From Altererythrobacter sp. (GTDB lineage Bacteria > Pseudomonadota > Alphaproteobacteria > Sphingomonadales > Sphingomonadaceae), in contig JAPSJS010000004.1 in assembly GCA_031178065.1 (NCBI GenBank), forward strand, positions 39,831 through 103,830: 64,000 nucleotides of DNA. Direction: 5' to 3'. The position numbers were made by a program, and so were the translations under genes. Shown one piece after another: positions 1-9,692 of this stretch. The notes under the pieces were generated by a model. It saw only the letters and a list, made by a program, of their open reading frames with translations, searched no databases and was not told where the DNA came from. Numbering within the stretch: the first letter of the stretch is position 1; each line of letters opens with the position of its first letter.

Positions 1-652
1 CGAAACCTCTTACATCCAACTTGCCCGCTTCCAACCCGGCCATGGCAAACCATCGTTCCCAAAGACCCGCTGGGGCTCGCACGGAGAGGAGCGGATAACC
101 CGGCAGTTCTGCCTCCGCAGTCGGTGTAGTGCGCCCGTCTGCAAGGCGGGCCGCGCAGACCGGGACCGCTTCCGGGGTCAGCAGATGGATGGCTGCAATA
201 TTTGCGGGAACCGGGAGATCTCCCCAAATGGCGAGATGCACCTCACCGGTGACGAGACTCTGGACGTCCCGGGTTGCGACGATCTCCACGTCCAGACCGG
301 TCTGACGGCGAAGAGCGGGGAGGTGCGGTAGAAGCCACCCGGCGAGGCTATGCGAGGTCCCCAGGCGCAAGGGCCGTCCTTCGCCGAGGCGGATCGCGTC
401 GGTGGCATTCCGAATGCATCGGATCGCAGGCGCGACATTCTCAAGATAACGCGCGCCGACCTCGTTCAGAACGAGCGATTGGCCGGCGCGGTCGAACAGA
501 CGTGTGTCGAGGAACTGCTCGAGTGCCGCAATTCGGCGGCTGACGGCGGAAGGGCTGAGCGCGAGTCCGCGCCCGACCGCGCGCAGGCTCTTGCCCTGTG
601 CTGCCGCGACGAAAATCTCGATCGACTCGAGAGGCGGGGCCTTGCGTAGCAT
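1..652 (-). CDS. LysR-family transcriptional regulator (GcvA-like), C-terminus truncated by window edge
   Basis: Reverse-strand reading from ATG at 652: MLRKAPPLESIEIFVAAAQGKSLRAVGRGLALSPSAVSRRIAALEQFLDTRLFDR..., a typical LysR HTH; open to window start. Confidence 0.85.
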   Translation of the reverse strand, partial: MLRKAPPLESIEIFVAAAQGKSLRAVGRGLALSPSAVSRRIAALEQFLDTRLFDRAGQSLVLNEVGARYLENVAPAIRCIRNATDAIRLGEGRPLRLGTSHSLAGWLLPHLPALRRQTGLDVEIVATRDVQSLVTGEVHLAIWGDLPVPANIAAIHLLTPEAVPVCAARLADGRTTPTAEAELPGYPLLSVRAPAGLWERWFAMAGLEAGKLDVRGF

Positions 653-751
653 CGCGCCGCGATAGATCTGCAGTGTCACAGTTGTGCGACACAGCACGGG
701 CTGCGACGCATGCCGCTGGCGCCGGACCTTATGGTCTGTGCAAGCGCGTGA

Positions 752-2269
752 TCAGAGCGCGACGCCCGGCCGGCCGTCCTCGATGGTGAAGGTGCGCAGT
801 TGATGGCAGGCCGCGTTGGGATCGGCCAAGTCCGAGATTGCGCGCAGGCTGCCGTCGATCCGCTCGCGGCGGATGTCGAGCAGCACATAGCCTGCATGGG
901 CGTTGTCGCAATAACGGACGTGCGGGTTGAGGGCGGGCGCTGGGCCGAACAGCGCCTCGGGGCCATTGCGTGAGGCAAGGCAACTGGTGACGATCTCGGT
1001 CGCGACCGTGGGGCTTTCGGGCCGCGCAAAGTCGCGCTTCACGTCGTTGAGCCAGAACGAATGTACGTCGCCGCTCAAGATCACGGCATTGCGTGTGCTC
1101 GCAGCCTCGATCGCTTCCAGCAGCCGCGTGCGGGCAGCGCCGTAGCCGTCCCAGAATTGCGGATAGAGCGACTCCGGCCCGGACGGCAGCGCAAGACGGG
1201 CGAACAGCGTCTGCTGCGCGACAAGGGACCAGCGCGCCGGCCAAGTCGCGACCGTGCGCTCGAACCATCTCTCCTGCGCGTGCCCCAGCATCGATCCGCC
1301 ATCCTCGCCGGTCGGCGCGCAGCGGGCGATCGGCCCATCCGCCGCCTCGCCTTCTATGACGCAGGCGCTAGCCGAGCGGTACTGGCGCGTGTCGAGAATG
1401 TGCACGGCGGCAAGGCCGCCCCAGCGGACGCTGCGATAGAGCCGCACCTCTCCAGTCGGGAGGAATGCCGAAGGCCGGAGCGGCATATGCTCGAAATAGG
1501 CGCGATAGGCAGCAGCGCGGCGCCGGATGAAGGCCTGCGGATCGCCGGTATAGCCGGCATGTCCGGCGAAATAGTCGTTCTCGACCTCGTGATCGTCCCA
1601 GCTGACCAGGAACGGGATTGCCGCATGGGCCGCGGCGAGATCTGGATCGGTGCGATAGAGTGCGTGCCGGGCGCGATAGTCGTCGAGCGTCAGCGGGTCG
1701 GGTGCGCCGAAGGTGCGCACGTCCGGCCCCTCGCCGAACGAGCGCTCGTAGATGTAGTCGCCGACCTGCAGCACGGCGTCGACGTTCGATGCGATCATAT
1801 CACGGTAGCCGGTGAACCAGCCGTGCTCCCAGTGCTGGCATGAGGTGAGCGCCAGGCGCAGTCGTTGGGGCGCGGCGGCGATCGTCGCGACGGTTCCGAT
1901 GCGGCTGACGGCCTCGCCCAGATGGAAGCGATAGAAATAGCGCCTGCCCGGCTCCAATCCGCTCAGTTCTAGATGGACCGCGCCGCCGCGCGCCAGCGGC
2001 GCCAGCGCTGTTCCGCATCGCACGATCCGGCGGAAATCTTCATCCGAAGCGACTTCATAGCCGACCAGCCGGTCCTCCGTCAGTCCGGTGCATCGCGTCC
2101 ACAGCACGAAGCCGTCGGCCGCCGGTTCGCCTGAAGCGACGCCGAGTGCAAAAGGATCGGTTGTTGTCCGTGCGCGGTCTCCCGCAGGCCGTGCATATAC
2201 GCACCCGGCAAGAAATTGCGCCGCCGCAAGCGCGGCCGCCCGCCCAAGCAACTGCCGTCGGCCGAGCAT
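752..2269 (-). CDS. PhoD-like alkaline phosphatase/phosphodiesterase with Tat/lipobox-like N-terminus
   Basis: GRRQLLGRAA...LAGC signal; WTRCTGL, VGDYIYE, SWDDHEVENDY and LSGDVHSFW motifs of the PhoD family. Confidence 0.9.
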   Translation of the reverse strand: MLGRRQLLGRAAALAAAQFLAGCVYARPAGDRARTTTDPFALGVASGEPAADGFVLWTRCTGLTEDRLVGYEVASDEDFRRIVRCGTALAPLARGGAVHLELSGLEPGRRYFYRFHLGEAVSRIGTVATIAAAPQRLRLALTSCQHWEHGWFTGYRDMIASNVDAVLQVGDYIYERSFGEGPDVRTFGAPDPLTLDDYRARHALYRTDPDLAAAHAAIPFLVSWDDHEVENDYFAGHAGYTGDPQAFIRRRAAAYRAYFEHMPLRPSAFLPTGEVRLYRSVRWGGLAAVHILDTRQYRSASACVIEGEAADGPIARCAPTGEDGGSMLGHAQERWFERTVATWPARWSLVAQQTLFARLALPSGPESLYPQFWDGYGAARTRLLEAIEAASTRNAVILSGDVHSFWLNDVKRDFARPESPTVATEIVTSCLASRNGPEALFGPAPALNPHVRYCDNAHAGYVLLDIRRERIDGSLRAISDLADPNAACHQLRTFTIEDGRPGVAL

Positions 2270-4560
2270 CAGAAGCGCGCCGTAAGCCGGGCGTAATAGG
2301 CCCGGCCGTTGAGCCCGATCGGCGTCTCCTCGCCGGTCGGGAAGCTGCCGCCGGTGGCGCCGATCGCGAGGTCCTGTCCGGCGATCTCGTCGGGCCGCGC
2401 ATCGAACAGGTTCTGCACGCCAAGCACGAACCGGATGCCGTCCGCCAGCGCATAGCCGGCGGCAAGGTCGACCACCTCCTTGCCGCCAAAGGTCTGCGCT
2501 CCGATCAGTGGCGCGGACGTGTAGGTTCCGAATGCCGCCACATTGGCGCGGACGTCGAATGGTCCATGCTCCAGGCTCGCTTGCGCGGTGAACTTGCCGC
2601 GCGGCTGCGCATCGGTGAGGAACAGGATCGACTTGTCGCTCAGCAGTGGCAGCGAGGGCAGCACCGGATTGGCACGCAAGGTGTCGAGTTCCGACTTGAA
2701 CCAGCCATAGCCGAGCTGGAGCGAGCCGCGCGTCTCTGCGCCGAGGCTCCCCTGCCAGCGCGCGGTGACTTCGATGCCGCGTGTCGAGGTATCGACCGCG
2801 TTCGTAAAGAAACGCACCTGCTGATATCCGGTGATCCCCGCATCATTCAGGATCGCCTGGACTGCGGCGCCGCCCAGCTGCTCGCTCAGCGCGATCCGAT
2901 CACGAATGCGGATGCGGAACCAGTCGGCGGTGAAGGCGAAGCCATCGAACGGCCCGAACACCAACCCGACCGTTGTGTTGCGCGAACGCTCGGGCTTGAG
3001 GTCGCTGGCGCCCAGTGCGCGCGCCACCGGGTGTGCGACCGGAAGCGTGCCGACGGTGACGAGCTGGCCCTGGCTTGTCGCGCCCTGGATCGCGCTGAAA
3101 TATTGTTGCTGGAGCGACGGCGCTTTGAAGCCCGTACCGATCGTGCCGCGCAGCGCCACGCCGTCCGCTGCATCGAATCGCGCGGTCGCGCGCCAGGTCG
3201 TCTCGCCGCCGAAGTCGTCGTAATGGTCGTGACGCACCGCGCCGCCGAGCAGCAGCGTTTCGACCGGCCGCAATTCGACATCGAGATAGGCGGCATAGGC
3301 GTCGCGTTTCTCGTCGGTCGGGTTGCTCGGGTTGAAGCCGGCAAAGCCGTCGGCGCCGAGCCCGAAATAGGCCTGCGGCTCACCGCTGCGGATGCTGTAG
3401 CGCTCGCTGCGATACTGGCCGCCCGCCGCGATGTTGCCGCCCGCCAGGAGGCCTTCAATCGGCAGCGAAAGGGCAAGGTCGCCGACATGCTGGCCGTAGG
3501 TCACGCCGCCAGAATCGAAGCTGGTCGGGCTCTCCAGGCCGAGCGATATATTGGCGGTGTCGTGGACGCGGAAGTCCGCCTGATTCTCGCCATAGCCGTA
3601 GCTCAGATTGGCGCGCAGCCGGCCGAACTCCGTCCTGATGCCAACGGTCCCGCCGAAGTCCCAGATGCGCGGCTCGATGATCGGCAGGAAGCCGTCGGGA
3701 TAGAGCGGGGAGAAACCCGGCACGCGGAACCCCGCGGCATTGTTGGAGATCTTCCGCGTAACCGCGCCAAATGCATAGAGCTCGGCCCTGCCTAGCGGCA
3801 GCCCGGCATCGAACGCGAAATTGGCGACACGCGCTTCGGGATCACCGATGCGGTAGGTGACGCGATCGAAACGCTGATCGACGAAGGCGCGATTGGTCGC
3901 CTCCTGCCCGCGCGCGAGCGCAGTCAGGGTCAAATGGCCTCCATTGCCCAGGCCCAATCCCGCGCTGGCTGTCACCATCCCGTTCAGCCCGTCGCCTTCT
4001 TCGGTGATGCCGGCCAGCAATTCGCCGTAGCCGCCCGACGCGTTCGATTTCAGGATGATGTTGACGACCCCCGCGATCGCATCCGAACCATATTGCGCTG
4101 CCGCCCCGTCGCGCAGCACTTCGATCCGTTCGATCGCGCTTTGCGGGATGGTGTCGAGGTCGACACCTGCCGATCCGCGGCCGATACTGTTGTTGACGTT
4201 GAGCACTGCGTTCGCATGCCAACGCTTGCCGTTGACGAGCACCAACGTCTGGTCCGGCGAGAGGCCGCGCAACGTGACCGGCCGGGTGTTGGCCGCGGTC
4301 GCGGTCGTTGCGGCGCGTGCGAAGTTCACGCCCGGCTCGAGGAAATTGAGCGCGCGGCCGAGATCCGGATAGCCGCTCTCCAGAACTTCATCGCCTTCTA
4401 CGACGTCAACGGGTGCCGACGATTCCAGCGCCGTTCGCCCCTCCGTGCGTGTGCCGGTCACGACAATTTCGCTGTCGCTCATTGGGTCAGGGCGCGCGTC
4501 CTGCGCATGTACTTCGCATGCCGAAAGAGCGGCGGTGGTGAGCAGCAGTGCGCGAATCAT
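2269..4560 (-). CDS. TonB-dependent receptor
   Basis: Plug-domain motifs IERIEVLRDGAAAQYGSDAIAGVVNIILK; C-terminal beta-barrel ending in aromatic residue (ARLTARF). Confidence 0.9.
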   Translation of the reverse strand: MIRALLLTTAALSACEVHAQDARPDPMSDSEIVVTGTRTEGRTALESSAPVDVVEGDEVLESGYPDLGRALNFLEPGVNFARAATTATAANTRPVTLRGLSPDQTLVLVNGKRWHANAVLNVNNSIGRGSAGVDLDTIPQSAIERIEVLRDGAAAQYGSDAIAGVVNIILKSNASGGYGELLAGITEEGDGLNGMVTASAGLGLGNGGHLTLTALARGQEATNRAFVDQRFDRVTYRIGDPEARVANFAFDAGLPLGRAELYAFGAVTRKISNNAAGFRVPGFSPLYPDGFLPIIEPRIWDFGGTVGIRTEFGRLRANLSYGYGENQADFRVHDTANISLGLESPTSFDSGGVTYGQHVGDLALSLPIEGLLAGGNIAAGGQYRSERYSIRSGEPQAYFGLGADGFAGFNPSNPTDEKRDAYAAYLDVELRPVETLLLGGAVRHDHYDDFGGETTWRATARFDAADGVALRGTIGTGFKAPSLQQQYFSAIQGATSQGQLVTVGTLPVAHPVARALGASDLKPERSRNTTVGLVFGPFDGFAFTADWFRIRIRDRIALSEQLGGAAVQAILNDAGITGYQQVRFFTNAVDTSTRGIEVTARWQGSLGAETRGSLQLGYGWFKSELDTLRANPVLPSLPLLSDKSILFLTDAQPRGKFTAQASLEHGPFDVRANVAAFGTYTSAPLIGAQTFGGKEVVDLAAGYALADGIRFVLGVQNLFDARPDEIAGQDLAIGATGGSFPTGEETPIGLNGRAYYARLTARF

Positions 4561-4845
4561 GGACGTCCCCGATGTGCTATGTCGGAGGCGCCGTTAGCTG
4601 CGGCCCCGCGGGCAGCGGTATCGCTGTATCGGCGACACCTGTTGCGGGATGAACAACAGGGCAGGCCTTGCCCGGCAGATCAGCAAATGCACACTCGGGA
4701 TCACGCGGTTCGCGAGCCGGGTCCGAGGCGCGCGGGAGTGGCACGCTTCGCCGGCCTGTATTATACGGGCGCTCGATCGGCGTTTCGTTGACTCGGCAGA
4801 CCCTGCGCTTGCGGCCGCCGTTTGGCGCGATCAACCAGTTGCTCG

Positions 4846-5071
4846 TTGCTGGCGGACAAGGGTTATGACGGCGACCGCTTCCGCGAAAGCCTGTTGATCC
4901 GAGGTATCCTGCCCGGTCATCTCGCCTCGCTCTAACCGCAAGGTGCCCGAGCATCCCGACTACCGCCGCTATGAGGATCGCAACCGCATCAAGCGCATGT
5001 TCGGCAAGTTGAAGCAGCAGCGCCGCATCGCCACCCGCTAAGACAATCCTCTCCTTCGACAGTTCTCTCAA
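4846..5071 (+). pseudogene. Degenerate IS5-type transposase C-terminal fragment
   Basis: LLADKGYDGDRFRESLLIRGILP, then 1-nt frameshift near 4912 into PVISPRSNRKVPEHPDYRRYEDRNRIKRMFGKLKQQRRIATR followed by in-frame TAA at 5039. Confidence 0.8.
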
Positions 5072-5320
5072 CCTCGCCCCAATGGAAAGTGTCTCACCTG
5101 AGTCGGTCTCGTTGCTTCCCAGCGATGCTAGGAAAAGCGCATGTCTAATGTGGGGTAAAATGTGGGGCTTCCAGACGCCGGATCAAAAAATGAGTCTTTA
5201 TAACAAACTGTTACAATAGTTCTTGGCAGTCCTCCCGCTCCGCCACCCGTTTTGCGGCACAGCCGCTTCGGCTTCCTGAAAAGCTTCAGCCAAGGTCGCG
5301 ATCCTACCGACCGAGCTGCG

Positions 5321-6574
5321 TTACTCGTTCCCCGCCGACGCGGGGCGTCCGAGGAGCAGGCGGGCCTGTGTGCCCCAGCCGCCTATGAAGAGGTCGTCGG
5401 CGCCGTCGCCGTTCACATCGCCTACGGCCATGCTCCAGCTTCGGCCGACGGTCGTGCTCGGGATGGTGGCGGCCGTGGCGTCGCGAAACCGACCCTGGCC
5501 GTCGTTGGCATAGGCGCGGACCTGGAGGGGGGCGAAGCCGGGCACCGCGATGGCACCGACGATCAGGTCGGGATGGCCGTCGCCGTTAAAATCCATGACA
5601 GCGCCGCCCCAGCTGGAGAAGCGGTTGGGCGGCAGGCGCTCGGCCGTTTCATCGACGAAGCGCCCGGATTCGTCCTGCACCAGCAGCCGTGCCTGCGGGT
5701 CCTTTTCCCAGTCCCCGGCATTGCTGGTGAGATTGAGCAGCAGGAGGTCGCGCCTTCCGTCGCCATTGGCATCGAACACGTGGACCTCGCGCGTCTCGAG
5801 CGGCGTGACCTGATCGAGCCTGGCAGATGCCTCTGCGAAACGGCCCGTGCCGTCGTTGACGAGCAGCCGTGTCGGGGGCGCTTCGGTCGCAACTGCCATA
5901 TCGAGATCGCCATCGCCGTCCAAGTCGGCGAGTGCGACGCCCTGCGCCCTGTTGCCGACCGTTGGCAAATGCGTCACGGTGCGATCCTCGAACCAGCCCG
6001 GCCGGCGCGGATCGTTCAGCCAGAGAAAGTTGCGGCCCCCTTCCTCCTCGCCCGAATTGCCGACGACGATATCGGGCAGGCCGTCGCCGTCGACGTCGCC
6101 CACTGCCAGTCCGTTGCCTTCGCTCCTCGCCGGCAGCCGGTCGCTCGCGTCGACGAATCGCCCGTCGCCGCGGCCGAGGAACAACTGGTGTGTCCGGTCG
6201 TCCTCGGCGACGAAGATCACGTCCATATGGCCGTCGCGGTCGAAATCGGCCGCGCGCACGTGTTCGGTGTCGTGCGGGCGCTGACCGAAGGCGCCCTCGC
6301 GCCAGGCGAAGCGGCCATGCCCATCGTTGAGGTAGATCCGATTCACGTCACCCTCGACCGCGAGCGCCGCATCGAGATCGCCGTCGCCATCGTAATCGGC
6401 GAGCGCGATATCGAGGGCATGTAACTCGGGCGCCTGCGGCAGATGGGTCGCGGTTACGTCGCGCAGGGTGGTCGGTGGGCCGTCCGCCGGTGCCTGCGCC
6501 TGGCACGCTCCGGCGACCAGGAGCGCGGCGGTCCAGAGCAGCGGACGATAGCGGCCGTTTGTCTGTGCGCCCAT
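5321..6574 (-). CDS. FG-GAP/VCBS repeat-containing exported protein
   Basis: Repeated DxDGDGDxD-type motifs (DYDGDGDLD, DFDRDGHMD, DVDGDGLPD, DLDGDGDLD, DANGDGRRD, DFNGDGHPD, DVNGDGADD); N-terminal signal with lipobox-like VAGAC. Confidence 0.85.
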   Translation of the reverse strand: MGAQTNGRYRPLLWTAALLVAGACQAQAPADGPPTTLRDVTATHLPQAPELHALDIALADYDGDGDLDAALAVEGDVNRIYLNDGHGRFAWREGAFGQRPHDTEHVRAADFDRDGHMDVIFVAEDDRTHQLFLGRGDGRFVDASDRLPARSEGNGLAVGDVDGDGLPDIVVGNSGEEEGGRNFLWLNDPRRPGWFEDRTVTHLPTVGNRAQGVALADLDGDGDLDMAVATEAPPTRLLVNDGTGRFAEASARLDQVTPLETREVHVFDANGDGRRDLLLLNLTSNAGDWEKDPQARLLVQDESGRFVDETAERLPPNRFSSWGGAVMDFNGDGHPDLIVGAIAVPGFAPLQVRAYANDGQGRFRDATAATIPSTTVGRSWSMAVGDVNGDGADDLFIGGWGTQARLLLGRPASAGNE

Positions 6575-6587
6575 GACCTGTCTACCG

Positions 6588-8270
6588 TTAGATCGCGCCC
6601 GCCTTTAACTGCTTGACCGCGTAGTCGGCCGCACGGGCGGTGAGCGCCATGAAGGTCAGCGACGGGTTCACGCAGGAGATCGAGGCCATCTGCGCACCGT
6701 CGGTCACGAAGAGGTTGGCCGCGTCGTGCGCCTGGCTCCACTTGTTGAGGACCGACTGGCGGGGGTCGGCGCCCATGCGTGCGCCGCCCATCTCGTGGAT
6801 CGCATCGCCGGGAACGTGCTCCCGGCGATTGCTCGTTACGTTCGTCAGGCCGGCGGCACGCAGCATCCTTTCGCCCTCGGTTTGCGCGTCGCTCATCATC
6901 TTGAGCTCATTGTCGCGGAAGGTCACGTTGAAGCGCATCTGGGGAATCCCGAAGCGGTCGACCTTGTCCGGGTGGAGCGAGACGTGGTTGTCCTCGTAAG
7001 GCAGGCATTCGCCGAACGCGCCCATGCCGAACTTCCACGGGCCGTAGCCGCGCATGCCGTGCTTCATCGAAGCGCCGAAGCCCTCGGGCGGCAGCGGGCT
7101 GCGATAGGCGCTGCCCTGATAGCCGTAGCCGCGCAGGAAGCCGATCCCTTCCTCGCCCCCGACATTGCGGAACCGCGGGATGTAGACCCCGCCCGGACGC
7201 CGGCCGTATTCGATGTATTCGGTCATGCCTGCGATATCGCCCGAGATGTCGACCCGGAAGATGTGGTCCATGACATAGCGGCCGAGCGTGCCACTGTTGT
7301 CGAAGTGGCTGCGGCCGGTGCCGGGGATGCGCGAGTTCATAAGGATCTGCGTCGAGGCCATCGCCGAGGCGCAGAGGAAGACCAGCCGCGCCGGGATGAT
7401 CTCCGCCTGCTTCGTGTTCGCGTCCACCACGCGCACGCCGGTGACTCGCTTGGTCGCCGGATCGTACTCGAGGTTGCTGACCACCGCGTCCGAACGCAGC
7501 GTCAGCAGCCCCGTTGCCCGCGCCGCAGGGAGCGTCACCGCCTGAGTCGAGAAATAGGCGCCGAACGAGCAGCCGCGGCCGCACTGGGCGCGGAACTGGC
7601 ACTTGCTGCGGCCCTGCTCCGGCTTGTCCTCCGTCATGTTGGAGAGACGCGTGTGGATCAGCTTGCGCCCCGGCGAGGACGCCTCGAGCCGTTCCTTCAC
7701 CCACTTTTCCGCGACATTCATCGGGATCGGCGGCTGGAACTGGCTGTCGGGCAGTTGCGGCAGGTTCTCGCGCGAGCCCGAGACGCCGACGTAGTTCTCG
7801 ACATAGTCGTACCAGGGCGCGAGGTCGTCATAGCCGATCGGCCATTCGCCGCCGATGTTCTCGCGCTTGTTCGCCTCGAAGTCCTCGGGCCCCCAGCGGA
7901 ACGACCAGCGGCCCCAGATAAGAGACTTGCCGCCGACCGCGCCGGGGCGGATCCAGTAGAACTTCTCGCCCTCGTCGTAGGCGTAGGGGTTGAGGCGGTC
8001 GTTGTTGTAGAACTTCTGGTTGCTGGGCGAGACATAGCCGTGCGTGGCGATGAAGTAGTCGCTCTTCACCAGCGGCCTGGGCATCATGTTGCGCGCCGGA
8101 ATCTCGTAGGGCGGGGCGCCGTCGTAGGTATAGTCCGCGCCATGCTCGACCATCACGCCGCGGTCGAGCATCAGCACGCGCAGCCCTTTCTCGGTGAGCT
8201 CCTTCGCGGCCCAGCCGCCGCTGACGCCCGAGCCGATGACGATTGCGTCGAATTGGTCCGTCGCTGCCAT
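6588..8270 (-). CDS. GMC-family FAD oxidoreductase (catalytic subunit of glucoside/sugar dehydrogenase type)
   Basis: FDAIVIGSGVSGGWAAKEL FAD motif; RSKCQFRAQCGRGCSFGAYF Cys motif (C-x5-C-x3-C); C-terminal HEMGGARMGADP...CVNPSLTFMALTARAADY. Confidence 0.9.
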   Translation of the reverse strand: MAATDQFDAIVIGSGVSGGWAAKELTEKGLRVLMLDRGVMVEHGADYTYDGAPPYEIPARNMMPRPLVKSDYFIATHGYVSPSNQKFYNNDRLNPYAYDEGEKFYWIRPGAVGGKSLIWGRWSFRWGPEDFEANKRENIGGEWPIGYDDLAPWYDYVENYVGVSGSRENLPQLPDSQFQPPIPMNVAEKWVKERLEASSPGRKLIHTRLSNMTEDKPEQGRSKCQFRAQCGRGCSFGAYFSTQAVTLPAARATGLLTLRSDAVVSNLEYDPATKRVTGVRVVDANTKQAEIIPARLVFLCASAMASTQILMNSRIPGTGRSHFDNSGTLGRYVMDHIFRVDISGDIAGMTEYIEYGRRPGGVYIPRFRNVGGEEGIGFLRGYGYQGSAYRSPLPPEGFGASMKHGMRGYGPWKFGMGAFGECLPYEDNHVSLHPDKVDRFGIPQMRFNVTFRDNELKMMSDAQTEGERMLRAAGLTNVTSNRREHVPGDAIHEMGGARMGADPRQSVLNKWSQAHDAANLFVTDGAQMASISCVNPSLTFMALTARAADYAVKQLKAGAI

Positions 8271-8295
8271 GAGAAATGTTCCTTGCGTAATCGGT

Positions 8296-9138
8296 TCAGG
8301 CGCCGAGGCGGCTCAGCGTGGTGAAACTGGTGGTGATGTCCGGCAGGTAGGGCGCCGGCGACTGATCGTTCTCGACGTAGAGATGCTGGACGCCCGCGAC
8401 ATCGTTCAGCGTGAAGATGTCGGCGAAGTCGATCACGCCCTTGCCGACGCTGGTCATCGCGCCGTCGGCGGTCATGTCCTTCACGTGATAGGCGTAGATC
8501 CGGCCGGGCAGGCGGCGGATCAGCGCCTTGGCGTCCTGCCCCGCGGTGATCGCCCAGAACAGGTCGAGCTCGATGCCGACGAGCTCGGGATCGCCCTCGG
8601 CTACCAGGACGTCGAACAGGGTCCGGTCGCCGTCCTTATGCGTGAACTCGAAATCGTGGTTGTGATAGGCGAAGGCCAGGCCCGCCGTCTTGAGCCGTTC
8701 GGCGAACCGGTTGAAGTCTGCGACCGCGCCGCGCCAGGCGGCGGCTTCGAGAAACTTCTCCTCCATCCACGGGACGATGATCGTGTTGGCACCGAGCGTG
8801 CGGGCCATGGCCACCGTCTCATCGAACTTGCCGGCGAGCGCATCGTAACCGACGTGGATCGACGGGGCGGTGAGGCCGAGGCGGTCCATCGCCTTGCGCA
8901 GCGCGGAGTGGTCCATCGCCTCGTACCCCCCGCCGCCATATTCGACCTCGCGGTAGCCGATCGCCGCCACCTTCTCGAGCGTGCCGATCGGATCGGGCGC
9001 GAACAGCTCGCGCACGGTGTAGAGCTGGAGGCCGATTTTCCGTCCCGCCGGGGCGCCCCGGGCGACGAGTGGGCCGGCGGCGAAGACGGCTGCGAGAGCC
9101 GCGCTGCCGGCGAGCATCTGCCGTCTGCTCGCCCTCAT
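8296..9138 (-). CDS. Sugar phosphate isomerase/epimerase-like TIM barrel with Tat signal
   Basis: SRRQMLAGSAALAAVFAAGPLVARG signal; KIGLQLYTVRE...YREVEYGG...YHNHDFEF...ELDLFWAITAG...YHVKDM. Confidence 0.85.
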   Translation of the reverse strand: MRASRRQMLAGSAALAAVFAAGPLVARGAPAGRKIGLQLYTVRELFAPDPIGTLEKVAAIGYREVEYGGGGYEAMDHSALRKAMDRLGLTAPSIHVGYDALAGKFDETVAMARTLGANTIIVPWMEEKFLEAAAWRGAVADFNRFAERLKTAGLAFAYHNHDFEFTHKDGDRTLFDVLVAEGDPELVGIELDLFWAITAGQDAKALIRRLPGRIYAYHVKDMTADGAMTSVGKGVIDFADIFTLNDVAGVQHLYVENDQSPAPYLPDITTSFTTLSRLGA

Positions 9139-9692
9139 GACGAAAAGACCTTGGTGACGTTGGCGTAAGGGTAGGCGCCGTCGTATTTGCCGGGGACGGG
9201 GAGGTATTCGCGCTCCTGCGTGATACCGATCTCCGACGTGTAGTAGCCGGTGATGACGAGCTGGCGGAACTTGTCGAAGAAGTCCGCCCCGCCGGGAAGC
9301 TGATCGTTCATCGCCAGGGTCAACAGCGCGTCCTGCTGCTCGGGCGTGGCGTCAGCCGCGGCGACCTTGTAGTCGCGCCGGCTGCGCGCCTCGATCGCGT
9401 CGAGCCCGGCGAGGATCGGCTGCTTGTCCTCGGGCCGGGCCCAATCGGCGAGCAGCTTCTCGATGAACTGCGGCACTTCCGCTGCGATTGCACCCGGCGT
9501 GTCGGTGGTGGGGATCACCCGGTCGCTCAGCGCACTCACCAGCACGCGCTGCCCGGCGGTGAAGACGGCGCTGCTCGGCGGGCCGGTATCGATCACCGCG
9601 ACTTGGACCGAGGCCGCGCGCGCGATCGGCGCGAACAGCGTGGCTCCGAACATGGCGACGATGCCCGCAAGGGCGTCTCTGCGATCGATCAC
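9135..9692 (-). CDS. Gluconate 2-dehydrogenase subunit 3 family protein (Tat-targeted small subunit)
   Basis: MIDRRDALAGIVAMFG Tat-like signal; LSALSDRVIPTTDTPGAIAAEVPQFIEKLL; GYYTSEIG. Confidence 0.85.
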   Translation of the reverse strand: MIDRRDALAGIVAMFGATLFAPIARAASVQVAVIDTGPPSSAVFTAGQRVLVSALSDRVIPTTDTPGAIAAEVPQFIEKLLADWARPEDKQPILAGLDAIEARSRRDYKVAAADATPEQQDALLTLAMNDQLPGGADFFDKFRQLVITGYYTSEIGITQEREYLPVPGKYDGAYPYANVTKVFSS

